Source: Polynucleobacter aenigmaticus
GTDB taxonomy: Bacteria > Pseudomonadota > Gammaproteobacteria > Burkholderiales > Burkholderiaceae
Assembly: GCF_002206635.1 (NCBI RefSeq)
Contig: NZ_NGUO01000005.1
Location: 32 to 33,107, forward strand
Direction: 5' to 3'
Length of the DNA: 33,076 bases
The notes under the pieces are model-generated. The model was not told the origin of the DNA and made no database searches. It saw only the letters and a program-made list of their open reading frames with translations. The position numbers and the translations under genes are program-made. Below are positions 17,395-25,451 of this stretch, piece after piece. How positions within the stretch are numbered: the stretch's first letter is position 1; every line of letters starts with the position of its first letter.

Positions 17395-20300
17395 TAGGTG
17401 CCTTCCAAGACGGACGGAGGAATTTGCATTGGGCCCGTACCAGCATATTTATCCAAGTAGAGATAAATCACTGGAGTAATAATTAAGGTGACAAATTGGG
17501 AGAAGATTAAGCCGCCGGCTACGCTGATGCCCAGTGGCTGACGTAACTCTGCACCTGCACCCAATCCCAAAGCAATCGGGAGGGCGCCCATTAAGGCGGC
17601 AATAGTGGTCATCATAATGGGGCGGAAGCGCAAGATACAGGCTTCGCGAATCGCTTTTTCAGGGGAGAGTCCCCGAGTGCGTTGAGCCTCCAGCGCAAAA
17701 TCAATCATTAGAATTGCATTCTTCTTAACGATGCCGATCAATAGCAAAATACCAATCGACGCAACAATCGTTAACTCAAAGCCAAAGATGCGCAAGGACA
17801 AGATTGCACCAATTGCAGCAGAAGGTAGGCCGGCCAAAATAGTCAGGGGATGGATATAACTCTCATACAGGACGCCAAGGAGAATATAAATGACCCCTAA
17901 GGCTGCCAAGATCAAAATAATTTGGCCAGATTGATTATCTTTAAACACAGCAGCATCACCACCATAGCTAGTAATAATCGAAGAGGGAAGGTTAACTTCC
18001 TTTACAAATCCATCGATTGCTTTGGTGGCATCACCTAAGAAAATATCTGGCGCCAAATTAAATGAAATTGTCACTGCTGGAATTTGGCCTTGATGGTTTA
18101 CCGCTGTCGGTCCAACCGTGCGAACAAAACTTGCCAGACTGGATAGGGGAATTAATTTATCGGTAGCGCGTCCTCTGACATAGACTTTATTTAGATCAGT
18201 TTCAAATTGACGGTCGTTCTCAGCGGTTTCTAGGATGACGTAATAGGTGTTAACTGGGGTGTAGATGGTGGATACCTGCCGCTCACCAAAGGAGTTGTAT
18301 AGAGCGCTACGAATATCTGCAATGGTGACGCCCGCACTAGCCGCTTGCTCGCGATTAATTTCAATCTTGACGTTTAGGCCCTTAAGCTGAGAGTCGCTTG
18401 TAACATCGCGGAAAATAGGGTTAGCACGCATTTTTTGGGTTAGCTTCTCGGCCCATTCATTCACACCCTCAAAGCCAACGCTCTGCAAGGTAAATTGGTA
18501 GCGACTCTTGCTGCTACGTCCGCCAAGCTGTAAGTTTTGTACAGGGCGCATATAGACCTGCAGCCCCGGGATCTCTTTAAATTTATTGCGAAGACCCTCA
18601 ATAACCTTACTCATCTTCTCGCGATCGCCCTTAGGTTTGAGAATGATGAAAAAACGCCCTGTATTGCGTCCGGCACTTTGACCACCACCCAGAATAGAGA
18701 TCGAATTGGCTACATTGGGATCGCTATTGACGATCTCAGCCGCGCGATCCTGAAGTGCCAGCATGGCCTTAAACGAGGTGTCTTCTGCAGCTTCCGTAGT
18801 TGCCGTAATTTGGCCAATATCTTCTTCTGGGAAAAACCCTTTTGGGCTGTAGACAAAAAGGGCGATAGTGATGAAGAAAGACGCAACTGCGCCCCACAAC
18901 ACTTTTTTGCGATTAGCTAATGCTAAATCTAGGTAGTGAATATAGGTTTTTAGAGTGTAGTTAAATAAGCGGTCAAATTGTTTCGTGATGGCATATTCTT
19001 TTGGATGGACACCAGGCTTAGGTAAAAAACGGCTACACAATAAAGGCACGATAGTCAGTGAGACTACTGCCGATACCAGAATAGAAAGTGACACTACGAC
19101 TGCAAACTCTCTAAAGAGAAGGCCAATAGGACCTGCCATAAAGAAGAGGGGAATAAAGACGGCTACCAAAGAGATGGAGATGGAGATGATGGTGAAGCCA
19201 ACCTCTTTGCTACCTTTAAGTGAGGCCTGTAGAGGATCCATGCCTTTCTCGATGTAGCGCATGATATTTTCAAGCACAACGATCGCGTCATCCACGACAA
19301 GACCTACTGCAAGAGTGATACCTAATAAGGAAATGTTATCTAAGCTGTAGCCTAAAAAGTACAGTAAGAAGAAGGCGCCAATTAAAGAGATGGGGAGGCT
19401 TACCGAGGGGATGAGCGTTGCGGAGACATGCTTTAGAAACAAGAAGATTACCAAGACGACCAACAGAATCGTTAGGGCTAGCGTCAGGTTGACATCATGA
19501 ATCGCCTCAATAATAGACAGGGATCTGTCATTAATTAATGTCAGCTGAATCGAGGCTGGCATCTGCTCCTTGAAGGTAGGCAGTAATTTTTTAACTGCAG
19601 CAACAACCTCAACACTATTGGCATTTGGCTGTCGCATAATTCCGATAGCAATGGACCGCTCGCCGCCAGAGGTAGCGAAGGTCTTCACATCTTCGAAACT
19701 TTCTTGAACGTCAGCAACATCTCTTAAGTAAACAGGCAGACCATTACGCTGGGCTATGACGAGGTCGCCAAATTCTTCTGCTTTGACAAGCTGTGGGTTG
19801 GCATAAATCGTAATCAGTTGACGCGGACCATCCAGGGTGCCTACAGGGCTATTGGTATTGGCCTTATTGATTGCAACTGCCAATTCCTCCATGGTGATAT
19901 TGCGATTACCCAACGCATCTGGGCGCACGCTGACACGGACTGCGTAGCGCTTGGCACCGTAAACCAACACTTGTGAAACACCGGTGATAGTAGAGAGCGA
20001 GGGCGCTAATAAGTTTTCTGCATACGCATTAATCTCAGAAAGACTCATGGATGGTGAGCTCATGCGAATCACCAACACTGCTGTATCTGCAGGATTAATC
20101 TTGCGGTAAGACGGAGGCACCGTCATTTCAATTGGGAGTCTTCTCTGCGCGCGCAAGAGAGCTGCCTGGACATCAACAGCCGCCTTATCAATATCACGAT
20201 CGTTCGTGAACTCTAGGGTAATGCTGGTTGAGCCCAGTGTGTTGGTTGAGCTGATGACTTTGATGCCATCAATAGTCGAAAACTCTTTTTCAAGCGGGAG

Positions 20301-20492
20301 CGCCACGGAAGAGGCCATATTTTCTGGGGCGGCCCCAGGCAAGCTGGCGCTCACGGAAATAATTGGCGTATTGAAGCTAGGAAGCGCAGCAACAGGAATT
20401 TTGAAATAAGCCACAGTGCCGGCAATCACTGTTGCAATTGATAGCAGCACCGTCATGACGGGCCGCCTAATGCATAACTCAGAGAGCGTCAT
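17394..20492 (-). CDS. RND efflux transporter, inner-membrane pump (MdtC/AcrB-like)
   Basis: Proton-driven multidrug-type RND pump (1032 residues, normal for the HAE1 class). It has transmembrane segment 1 near the N-terminus (CIRRPVMTVLLSIATVIAG), a large periplasmic loop, and a second repeat of the same plan beginning with a long transmembrane segment near residue 530. Proton-relay aspartates D401 and D402 lie in LVVDDAIVVLEN. The start of the porter domain (SASLPGAAPENMASSVALPLEKE and YRKINPADTAV) is most like MdtB/MdtC. It overlaps the adaptor gene by 4 bases (ATGA) and dnaQ by one. No outer-membrane factor is present in this window, so it presumably uses one encoded elsewhere. Substrates cannot be predicted. 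Confidence 0.94.
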   Translation of the reverse strand: MTLSELCIRRPVMTVLLSIATVIAGTVAYFKIPVAALPSFNTPIISVSASLPGAAPENMASSVALPLEKEFSTIDGIKVISSTNTLGSTSITLEFTNDRDIDKAAVDVQAALLRAQRRLPIEMTVPPSYRKINPADTAVLVIRMSSPSMSLSEINAYAENLLAPSLSTITGVSQVLVYGAKRYAVRVSVRPDALGNRNITMEELAVAINKANTNSPVGTLDGPRQLITIYANPQLVKAEEFGDLVIAQRNGLPVYLRDVADVQESFEDVKTFATSGGERSIAIGIMRQPNANSVEVVAAVKKLLPTFKEQMPASIQLTLINDRSLSIIEAIHDVNLTLALTILLVVLVIFLFLKHVSATLIPSVSLPISLIGAFFLLYFLGYSLDNISLLGITLAVGLVVDDAIVVLENIMRYIEKGMDPLQASLKGSKEVGFTIISISISLVAVFIPLFFMAGPIGLLFREFAVVVSLSILVSAVVSLTIVPLLCSRFLPKPGVHPKEYAITKQFDRLFNYTLKTYIHYLDLALANRKKVLWGAVASFFITIALFVYSPKGFFPEEDIGQITATTEAAEDTSFKAMLALQDRAAEIVNSDPNVANSISILGGGQSAGRNTGRFFIILKPKGDREKMSKVIEGLRNKFKEIPGLQVYMRPVQNLQLGGRSSKSRYQFTLQSVGFEGVNEWAEKLTQKMRANPIFRDVTSDSQLKGLNVKIEINREQAASAGVTIADIRSALYNSFGERQVSTIYTPVNTYYVILETAENDRQFETDLNKVYVRGRATDKLIPLSSLASFVRTVGPTAVNHQGQIPAVTISFNLAPDIFLGDATKAIDGFVKEVNLPSSIITSYGGDAAVFKDNQSGQIILILAALGVIYILLGVLYESYIHPLTILAGLPSAAIGAILSLRIFGFELTIVASIGILLLIGIVKKNAILMIDFALEAQRTRGLSPEKAIREACILRFRPIMMTTIAALMGALPIALGLGAGAELRQPLGISVAGGLIFSQFVTLIITPVIYLYLDKYAGTGPMQIPPSVLEGT

Positions 20493-21865
20493 TTTTTCTC
20501 GGGGGCGGGAGCCGCTGCTTTAGCTGGAGCGGATGCAGCAGTTTGTTTCTTTGATTCTCTGATCTTGCCACCAGGCCGTAAGTTTTGCTTGCCCTCAACA
20601 ACCACTCTGGAGCCTGCCTCAATGCCACTAATTACCGAAGTGCCTTGATATTCATAAATCACTTTAACTGGCTTGGGCTGGACTTTGTCATCCTTATCCA
20701 CAAGGTAAACAAGGCGTCCTTTCGGGCTGATGACAATGGCTTCGGATGGAACCGCAATAACCTCTTTTAGGGTGTTTGCATTTAAAGAGACGCGTGCAAA
20801 TTGTCCAGGCAATAAATTCATTTTCTCATTGGGGATTTGAGCGCGTACACGCACAGCCGCGATGCTGGGATCAACCTGGTTATCAATTACGAGCACTTCA
20901 CCCTCATAAGTAGCTTTGTCATCATTCCCAACGCTAACCTTCACCTTGAGTGGTGTATCAGCTTGCTTGCCTTCCATCAGCAATGGGATGTCTTTCTCAG
21001 GCACAACAAATTGAACGTTAATGGGATTTAACTGGGTGATCGTTACCATGGATCCAACGCTAGAAGTTGCTGTAGAGCTGGTGGCGGTAGTGACCACATT
21101 GCTAGCTTGTACCAGTGAGCCCGGGAAGACGTTGATGATTCCGGCACGTCCCGCAATAGGGGAGCGGATAGAATCGTATGAGAGTTGAACTTCTGCAGAA
21201 CGTGCTGCCGCTTGCGCAGACTTTGCGTTGGCTAACGAGGTTTCGAGGCCTGCTTTAGAAATAAAGTTCTTAGCCACCAGTTCCTTGGCGCGTAGGTACT
21301 GCTTTTGGGCATCATCTGCCAATGCTTTTAATTTTTCATAGTTGGCACGATCGTTGCGATCATCCAGAGTAAAGAGGAGCTCGCCTTCTTTAACCTCTTG
21401 CCCATCTTTGATATGAATGGTTTTTACTGTATTGGTGGTCATTGGCCTAATGTCCACAATACTGCTGGAAATAATCGTGCCAGTTGCTTCAATGATTAAG
21501 GGTATATCTTGCTTCTCCACAACTACACTCGTAATAGTTTGTGGGCCACCTGCTTTAATGCTGGCAGGGAAAAAGTAATTTACTGCTTTAGATCCAGCGT
21601 ACAAAACGACCAGCACAATCAATATGCGCCACTTGTATTTCAGCGTAAATGCTTTGGCGGTGGCGTAGTCTATTTTTTTGAGCTTATCTAGGAGTGGAGA
21701 GGCTTTCCCCCAAAGGGTGCATAAGTGAGCCCTAATCCAGTTTTTGAGCTTTGGAAGCTTGGCGACTGCCTTATCGAGTGCTGATTCAATTTTTGACACG
21801 GTCTCGGAGTTTTTCTTGGTTTTATATGGGTTAAGCGGAGTATTTTTCGCCTGCTTTGAATCCAT
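20489..21865 (-). CDS. RND efflux periplasmic adaptor (MdtA/AcrA-like) with long cytoplasmic N-terminus
   Basis: Membrane-fusion protein (458 residues) joining the RND pump to an outer-membrane channel. A membrane anchor at about residues 81-98 (ILIVLVVLYAGSKAVNYF) is preceded by some 80 lysine-rich residues that would lie in the cytoplasm, an unusual extension. After it come the barrel-sandwich half-motif TNTVKTIHIKDGQEVKEGELLFTLDD, a helical hairpin (residues about 180-225), the second half-motif YDSIRSPIAGRAGI, a beta-barrel and a membrane-proximal domain. The tail is Ala/Pro/Lys-rich low complexity. GAGAG lies just upstream of the ATG, and no other start would remove the extension cleanly. 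Confidence 0.93.
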   Translation of the reverse strand: MDSKQAKNTPLNPYKTKKNSETVSKIESALDKAVAKLPKLKNWIRAHLCTLWGKASPLLDKLKKIDYATAKAFTLKYKWRILIVLVVLYAGSKAVNYFFPASIKAGGPQTITSVVVEKQDIPLIIEATGTIISSSIVDIRPMTTNTVKTIHIKDGQEVKEGELLFTLDDRNDRANYEKLKALADDAQKQYLRAKELVAKNFISKAGLETSLANAKSAQAAARSAEVQLSYDSIRSPIAGRAGIINVFPGSLVQASNVVTTATSSTATSSVGSMVTITQLNPINVQFVVPEKDIPLLMEGKQADTPLKVKVSVGNDDKATYEGEVLVIDNQVDPSIAAVRVRAQIPNEKMNLLPGQFARVSLNANTLKEVIAVPSEAIVISPKGRLVYLVDKDDKVQPKPVKVIYEYQGTSVISGIEAGSRVVVEGKQNLRPGGKIRESKKQTAASAPAKAAAPAPEKK

Positions 21866-21915
21866 TCATTCTCTCATAAGACCGTTATAAATGGGTTGCA
21901 CAGCATCGACCCAAA

Positions 21916-22371
21916 TTAGGGTAGAAATTCTTCTACGCCTTTGTTAGCTAATAGGTCGGCTAGCTCATTTCCAGGGTGGCCGTTATGCCCGCGAACCCAA
22001 TGCCAGGATATCTTGTGGTCTGGGATGAGGACATCTAATTCTTGCCATAAATCAGCATTCTTAACAGGAGCCTTGCTCGCAGTCTTCCAACCTCTTTTTT
22101 TCCAACCCTCTAGCCACTCAGTAACCCCTTTTTGGACGTATTGTGAGTCAGTCCAGAGCTCTACTGAGCTCCTTTGTTTAAGGGCTCGCAGCGCATGAAT
22201 AACGGCGCTAATTTCCATGCGGTTATTGGTAGTGTGCTCCGCGCCCCCATGCAGGTGTTTCTCGTGACCGCCAGAACGAAGAACCGCGCCCCATCCGCCA
22301 GGACCGGGATTGCCTTTGCAGGCGCCATCGGTATAAATAATGATATGGGGTAGTGTTTTGGTATGGGGCAT
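21916..22371 (-). CDS. rnhA: Ribonuclease HI
   Basis: Cytoplasmic RNase HI (151 residues), which cuts RNA in RNA-DNA hybrids. Catalytic acids are visible: D15 in [18 protein letters not shown]53 in NNRMEIS, D75 in WTDSQYV, and D139 in NELADLLA, with H129 in the flexible loop GHNGHPGN. The basic protrusion [17 protein letters not shown] is that of the E. coli type. It begins 4 bases after the methyltransferase stop and lies 50 bases upstream of the efflux adaptor, with no terminator between, so the efflux genes and dnaQ may be transcribed from the same promoter. Confidence 0.97.
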   Translation of the reverse strand: MPHTKTLPHIIIYTDGACKGNPGPGGWGAVLRSGGHEKHLHGGAEHTTNNRMEISAVIHALRALKQRSSVELWTDSQYVQKGVTEWLEGWKKRGWKTASKAPVKNADLWQELDVLIPDHKISWHWVRGHNGHPGNELADLLANKGVEEFLP

Positions 22372-22375
22372 AGCG

Positions 22376-23191
22376 TTAATTTACTGGGTCTTGGTGATTT
22401 GCTAGATTCTGACGGCTTTCAGCTGCTGGAGTCAGTTGTGTCATTACTGGAATGCGCAAGCCCTGGACCTGGCCGATGAGGCGCATGCCTTGCTGACGCT
22501 TAATAGCGGAAACCAAGAAAACAGCCCCAAAAATAGGCCACCAGCGATTGCCGGCCGGTTCCATGAAATCCATTCTGGCCATGCCTGACTCTCCACTAAG
22601 CGGGAGCTTGTAGCAGCCAAAGTGACCGCGATCTAGGGAGAAATTGAGAAGCTGTAGCCAGTCTTTGATTCTCAGAAGACTAATAAATTGCCCGTCTCTC
22701 GGGAGATAGGGACTGCCGATCAATCTACTAAGATATTGGCGCATACCCCAAAGACTGGCTGGATTAAATCCAGAAATAATCAAGCGACCTTCAGGGCGAA
22801 GTACGCGCTCCGCCTCGCGCAGAATTTGATGGGGGTCAGTAGCAAATTCCAGGACATGCGGCAACACTAATAAATCGATGGTTTCGCAGGCAAAGGGCAG
22901 TTCATTGGCATTGCCTTCGATTTGGTGCCAAGCAAATCCATTGGCATGCTTCTGGCGATCGTTGGAATCAATCAAAAGGGCCTGCAAAGGCATACGGTTT
23001 TCTGCCAAGGTATTTATTTGGGGTAATCCAATTTGTACTGCATAAAAACCAAAGACATCGGCCACGATCTGGTCGAAGCATTTTTGCTCCCAGGCCAGAA
23101 CATAGCGTCCTGGAGGGGATTGCAGCCACTTTTCCCATGAACTCCATGGTGGTGCGGGCATCTGAGATGGGGAGGGTGGGGTTGGTATCAT
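22376..23191 (-). CDS. Class I SAM-dependent methyltransferase (YafS-like)
   Basis: Methyltransferase of 271 residues, most like the uncharacterised YafS found between gloB and rnhA in E. coli. The recognisable part is the post-core methyltransferase_11 region: [35 protein letters not shown] in outline, with the SAM-binding glycine motif poorly conserved near the N-terminus, as in YafS. No substrate is known. The first ATG at 23191 leaves only 6 bases to the divergent gloB start and has no ribosome-binding site. A second ATG at 23161, ten codons in, is an alternative. It lies 4 bases upstream of rnhA, so the two are an operon. Confidence 0.85.
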   Translation of the reverse strand: MIPTPPSPSQMPAPPWSSWEKWLQSPPGRYVLAWEQKCFDQIVADVFGFYAVQIGLPQINTLAENRMPLQALLIDSNDRQKHANGFAWHQIEGNANELPFACETIDLLVLPHVLEFATDPHQILREAERVLRPEGRLIISGFNPASLWGMRQYLSRLIGSPYLPRDGQFISLLRIKDWLQLLNFSLDRGHFGCYKLPLSGESGMARMDFMEPAGNRWWPIFGAVFLVSAIKRQQGMRLIGQVQGLRIPVMTQLTPAAESRQNLANHQDPVN

Positions 23192-23197
23192 CGGTAT

Positions 23198-24007
23198 ATG
23201 GTGAAGAATACTTTATTGCAGGTTTGGCCGATACCGGCCTTTGATGACAATTACCTCTGGTGTGTTCATGATGGTCAATCGGCCTTAATCGTGGATCCAG
23301 GTGATGCTGTCCCTGTATTGCGCTACCTCGATGAAAATAAACTGACCCTGACCGGTATTCTAATTACCCATCATCATGCAGACCATACTGGTGGCATCCT
23401 GGCTTTATTGCAGGCCCTTGGTCCCGACATCCCTGTTTATGGCCCAGCCATGATTGATATTCCGGGTCGTACCAATGCCATGATGGAAGGCGACAAGATT
23501 GAGGTGGTCGCGCCGCGCATTAGCCTTGAGGTATACGAGGTGCCGGGCCATACCTTAAGTCACATTGCTTATTTTGCAAATATGCAGGCGAATGTAGTGG
23601 AGCCGATGCTGTTCTGTGGCGATACCTTGTTTGCCTCCGGTTGTGGTCGCTTATTTGAGGGCACCCCCACTCAAATGAGCCAGTCTCTCGCGAAGTTTAT
23701 GGTCTTGCCAAAAAACACTCTGGTGTATTGCACTCATGAATACACCTTATCTAATATTCGCTTTGCCTTGGCTGTTGAGCCCAATAATGCAAACCTCATT
23801 ACTTGGGCAGACGCTGCTAAAGCATTACGCGATCAAAACTTACCCACTTTGCCCACAACCATTGGACAAGAGTTACAAGTTAATCCCTTTATGCGCTGCG
23901 ATCAAAAGGAAGTGATTGACGCAGCATTACAAGTTTCTGGTGAAAAATCCCTACCAACTCCCGCACATGTCTTAGCAGTGATTCGTGCTTGGAAGGATCA
24001 ATTCTGA
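23198..24007 (+). CDS. gloB: Hydroxyacylglutathione hydrolase (glyoxalase II)
   Basis: Metallo-beta-lactamase fold hydrolase (269 residues), which releases D-lactate and glutathione from S-lactoylglutathione, the second step of methylglyoxal detoxification. The dinuclear metal motif T-H58-H59-H60-A-D62-H63-T-G is present, with further ligands in the VPGHTLSH and FCGDTLFASGCGRLFEGT segments. The C-terminus contains the glyoxalase II helical domain (VYCTHEYTLSNIRFA). The ATG at 23198 may be followed by an alternative GTG at the next codon. It is divergent from the methyltransferase, and its stop overlaps the mltD start by one base. Confidence 0.96.
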   Translation: MVKNTLLQVWPIPAFDDNYLWCVHDGQSALIVDPGDAVPVLRYLDENKLTLTGILITHHHADHTGGILALLQALGPDIPVYGPAMIDIPGRTNAMMEGDKIEVVAPRISLEVYEVPGHTLSHIAYFANMQANVVEPMLFCGDTLFASGCGRLFEGTPTQMSQSLAKFMVLPKNTLVYCTHEYTLSNIRFALAVEPNNANLITWADAAKALRDQNLPTLPTTIGQELQVNPFMRCDQKEVIDAALQVSGEKSLPTPAHVLAVIRAWKDQF

Positions 24008-25416
24008 TGCTGTGGCGTTATGCGGCGATATTGCTGATTGCCGCGCTCTCTGGATGCGCGAGTACTGGTGATTGGTCTTCTGAAACCCCGACCCGGAAAG
24101 ATCCGCGGGCAAGCAAAGCAGCACGGGTAAATTTACAGAACCAGTCAGTAAGCGATCTGTATGCACCATCGAGCAATTTATGGATTCGCATTCGGGATGG
24201 TTTTGAGATGGAGCCCATGAGCACGCCCCTAGAGATTGAGCAGGTGCGTTGGTTGAGTGCTCGTCCCGATTACGTCAATCGCTCCATGACGCGTTCTTCA
24301 CGCTATTTGTTTTATATCGTGCAAGAGGTGAATGCTCGCAAGATGCCAACAGAGATTGCATTACTACCTTTTGTTGAAAGTGCCTTTGTGACAAATGCAA
24401 AATCCAGTGCTAAGGCGATGGGCTTGTGGCAATTTATGCCTGCTACTGGAAAAGATTTTCGTTTGACGCAAAACGTCTTTAGGGATGAGCGCAGGGATGT
24501 GTTGCAATCTACCGACGCTGCACTAGATTACCTGCAGCGCCTGTATAAACAGTTCGGTAGCTGGGATCTTGCTCTTGCTGCCTACAACTGGGGCGCGGGC
24601 AACGTTTCCAAGGCGCAGAAGCGAAACTTAGCGGCGGGCTTGCCTACGGATTACCTCAGTCTCAAAATGCCAAACGAGACTCGGAACTATGTGCCCAAGT
24701 TAATGGCGTATCGACAGATTGTTCTAGACCCTCAGGCCTATGGAATTGTGTTGCCCGAGCTGGAAAATCACCCTTACTTTGTGGCGGTCGATGTGGGATC
24801 CGATATTGATGTGGATTTGGCGATCAAGCTATCAGAAATCCCATCAGAGGAGTTCCATAGTCTCAATCCGTCTTTTAATAAGCCGGTGATCTTGAGTAAC
24901 GCCAATCAACAGATTTTGTTGCCGTTCGGGCATGCTGAAATCTTTCAAGAAAACCTGAAGAAATACACTAAACCTTTGTCATCTTGGGCGGCTGTTCAGG
25001 TAACTAAGACGGAGTCTGTAGACCAGGCTGCAAAGACCCTTGGTGTAGATGCAGACACCCTCAGGGAAATTAATGGCATTCCAAAGGGAATGAGAATTCG
25101 CTCGGGCTCAACTGTTTTGGTGCCTAAAACTAGTCGTCGTCCCGGGGATATCTCGCTAGCCATGGCTGAAAATGGCAGCCTCAGTCTAGATAAGCCAGCA
25201 CCTCCAGCGCCTAAAAAATGTGCAAAAGGGGCTAAATGTCCTGTTGTGAAGACTGTAAAAGGCTCAACTAAGGGTAATTCTTCTGCAAATAATGCTGCAT
25301 CTCAGCATAAATCCGCATCGACAGGGCTTGCAAAATCTGCGAAAAATAGTACTGCGAAAGTATCTATCTCGACTCCCAAGGCTTCAAATAGCAAAGGGGT
25401 TAGCAAGATTCAGTAA
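24007..25416 (+). CDS. mltD: Membrane-bound lytic murein transglycosylase D
   Basis: Lipoprotein lytic transglycosylase (469 residues), which cleaves peptidoglycan glycan strands. The N-terminus MLWRYAAILLIAALSGC carries a good lipobox (L-S-G-C). The SLT domain has catalytic E124 in LPFVESAF, AMGLWQFMPATGKDF, and LALAAYNWGAGNV. A LysM-like wall-binding repeat follows near residues 335-380 (VDQAAKTLGVDADTLREINGI). The last 75 residues are Ser/Ala/Lys-rich and of low complexity. I use the ATG at 24007, which shares one base with the gloB stop (TGATG) and begins the signal, rather than the upstream start inside gloB. Confidence 0.93.
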   Translation: MLWRYAAILLIAALSGCASTGDWSSETPTRKDPRASKAARVNLQNQSVSDLYAPSSNLWIRIRDGFEMEPMSTPLEIEQVRWLSARPDYVNRSMTRSSRYLFYIVQEVNARKMPTEIALLPFVESAFVTNAKSSAKAMGLWQFMPATGKDFRLTQNVFRDERRDVLQSTDAALDYLQRLYKQFGSWDLALAAYNWGAGNVSKAQKRNLAAGLPTDYLSLKMPNETRNYVPKLMAYRQIVLDPQAYGIVLPELENHPYFVAVDVGSDIDVDLAIKLSEIPSEEFHSLNPSFNKPVILSNANQQILLPFGHAEIFQENLKKYTKPLSSWAAVQVTKTESVDQAAKTLGVDADTLREINGIPKGMRIRSGSTVLVPKTSRRPGDISLAMAENGSLSLDKPAPPAPKKCAKGAKCPVVKTVKGSTKGNSSANNAASQHKSASTGLAKSAKNSTAKVSISTPKASNSKGVSKIQ

Positions 25417-25451
25417 GCAAAGACACTTTAATTTACTTATTTAGGTTGACC

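Noticed and set aside
18537..18920. Plus-strand frame of 127 codons inside the RND pump gene
   Set aside because: Antisense shadow of a strongly conserved coding region; no ribosome-binding site or protein family features.
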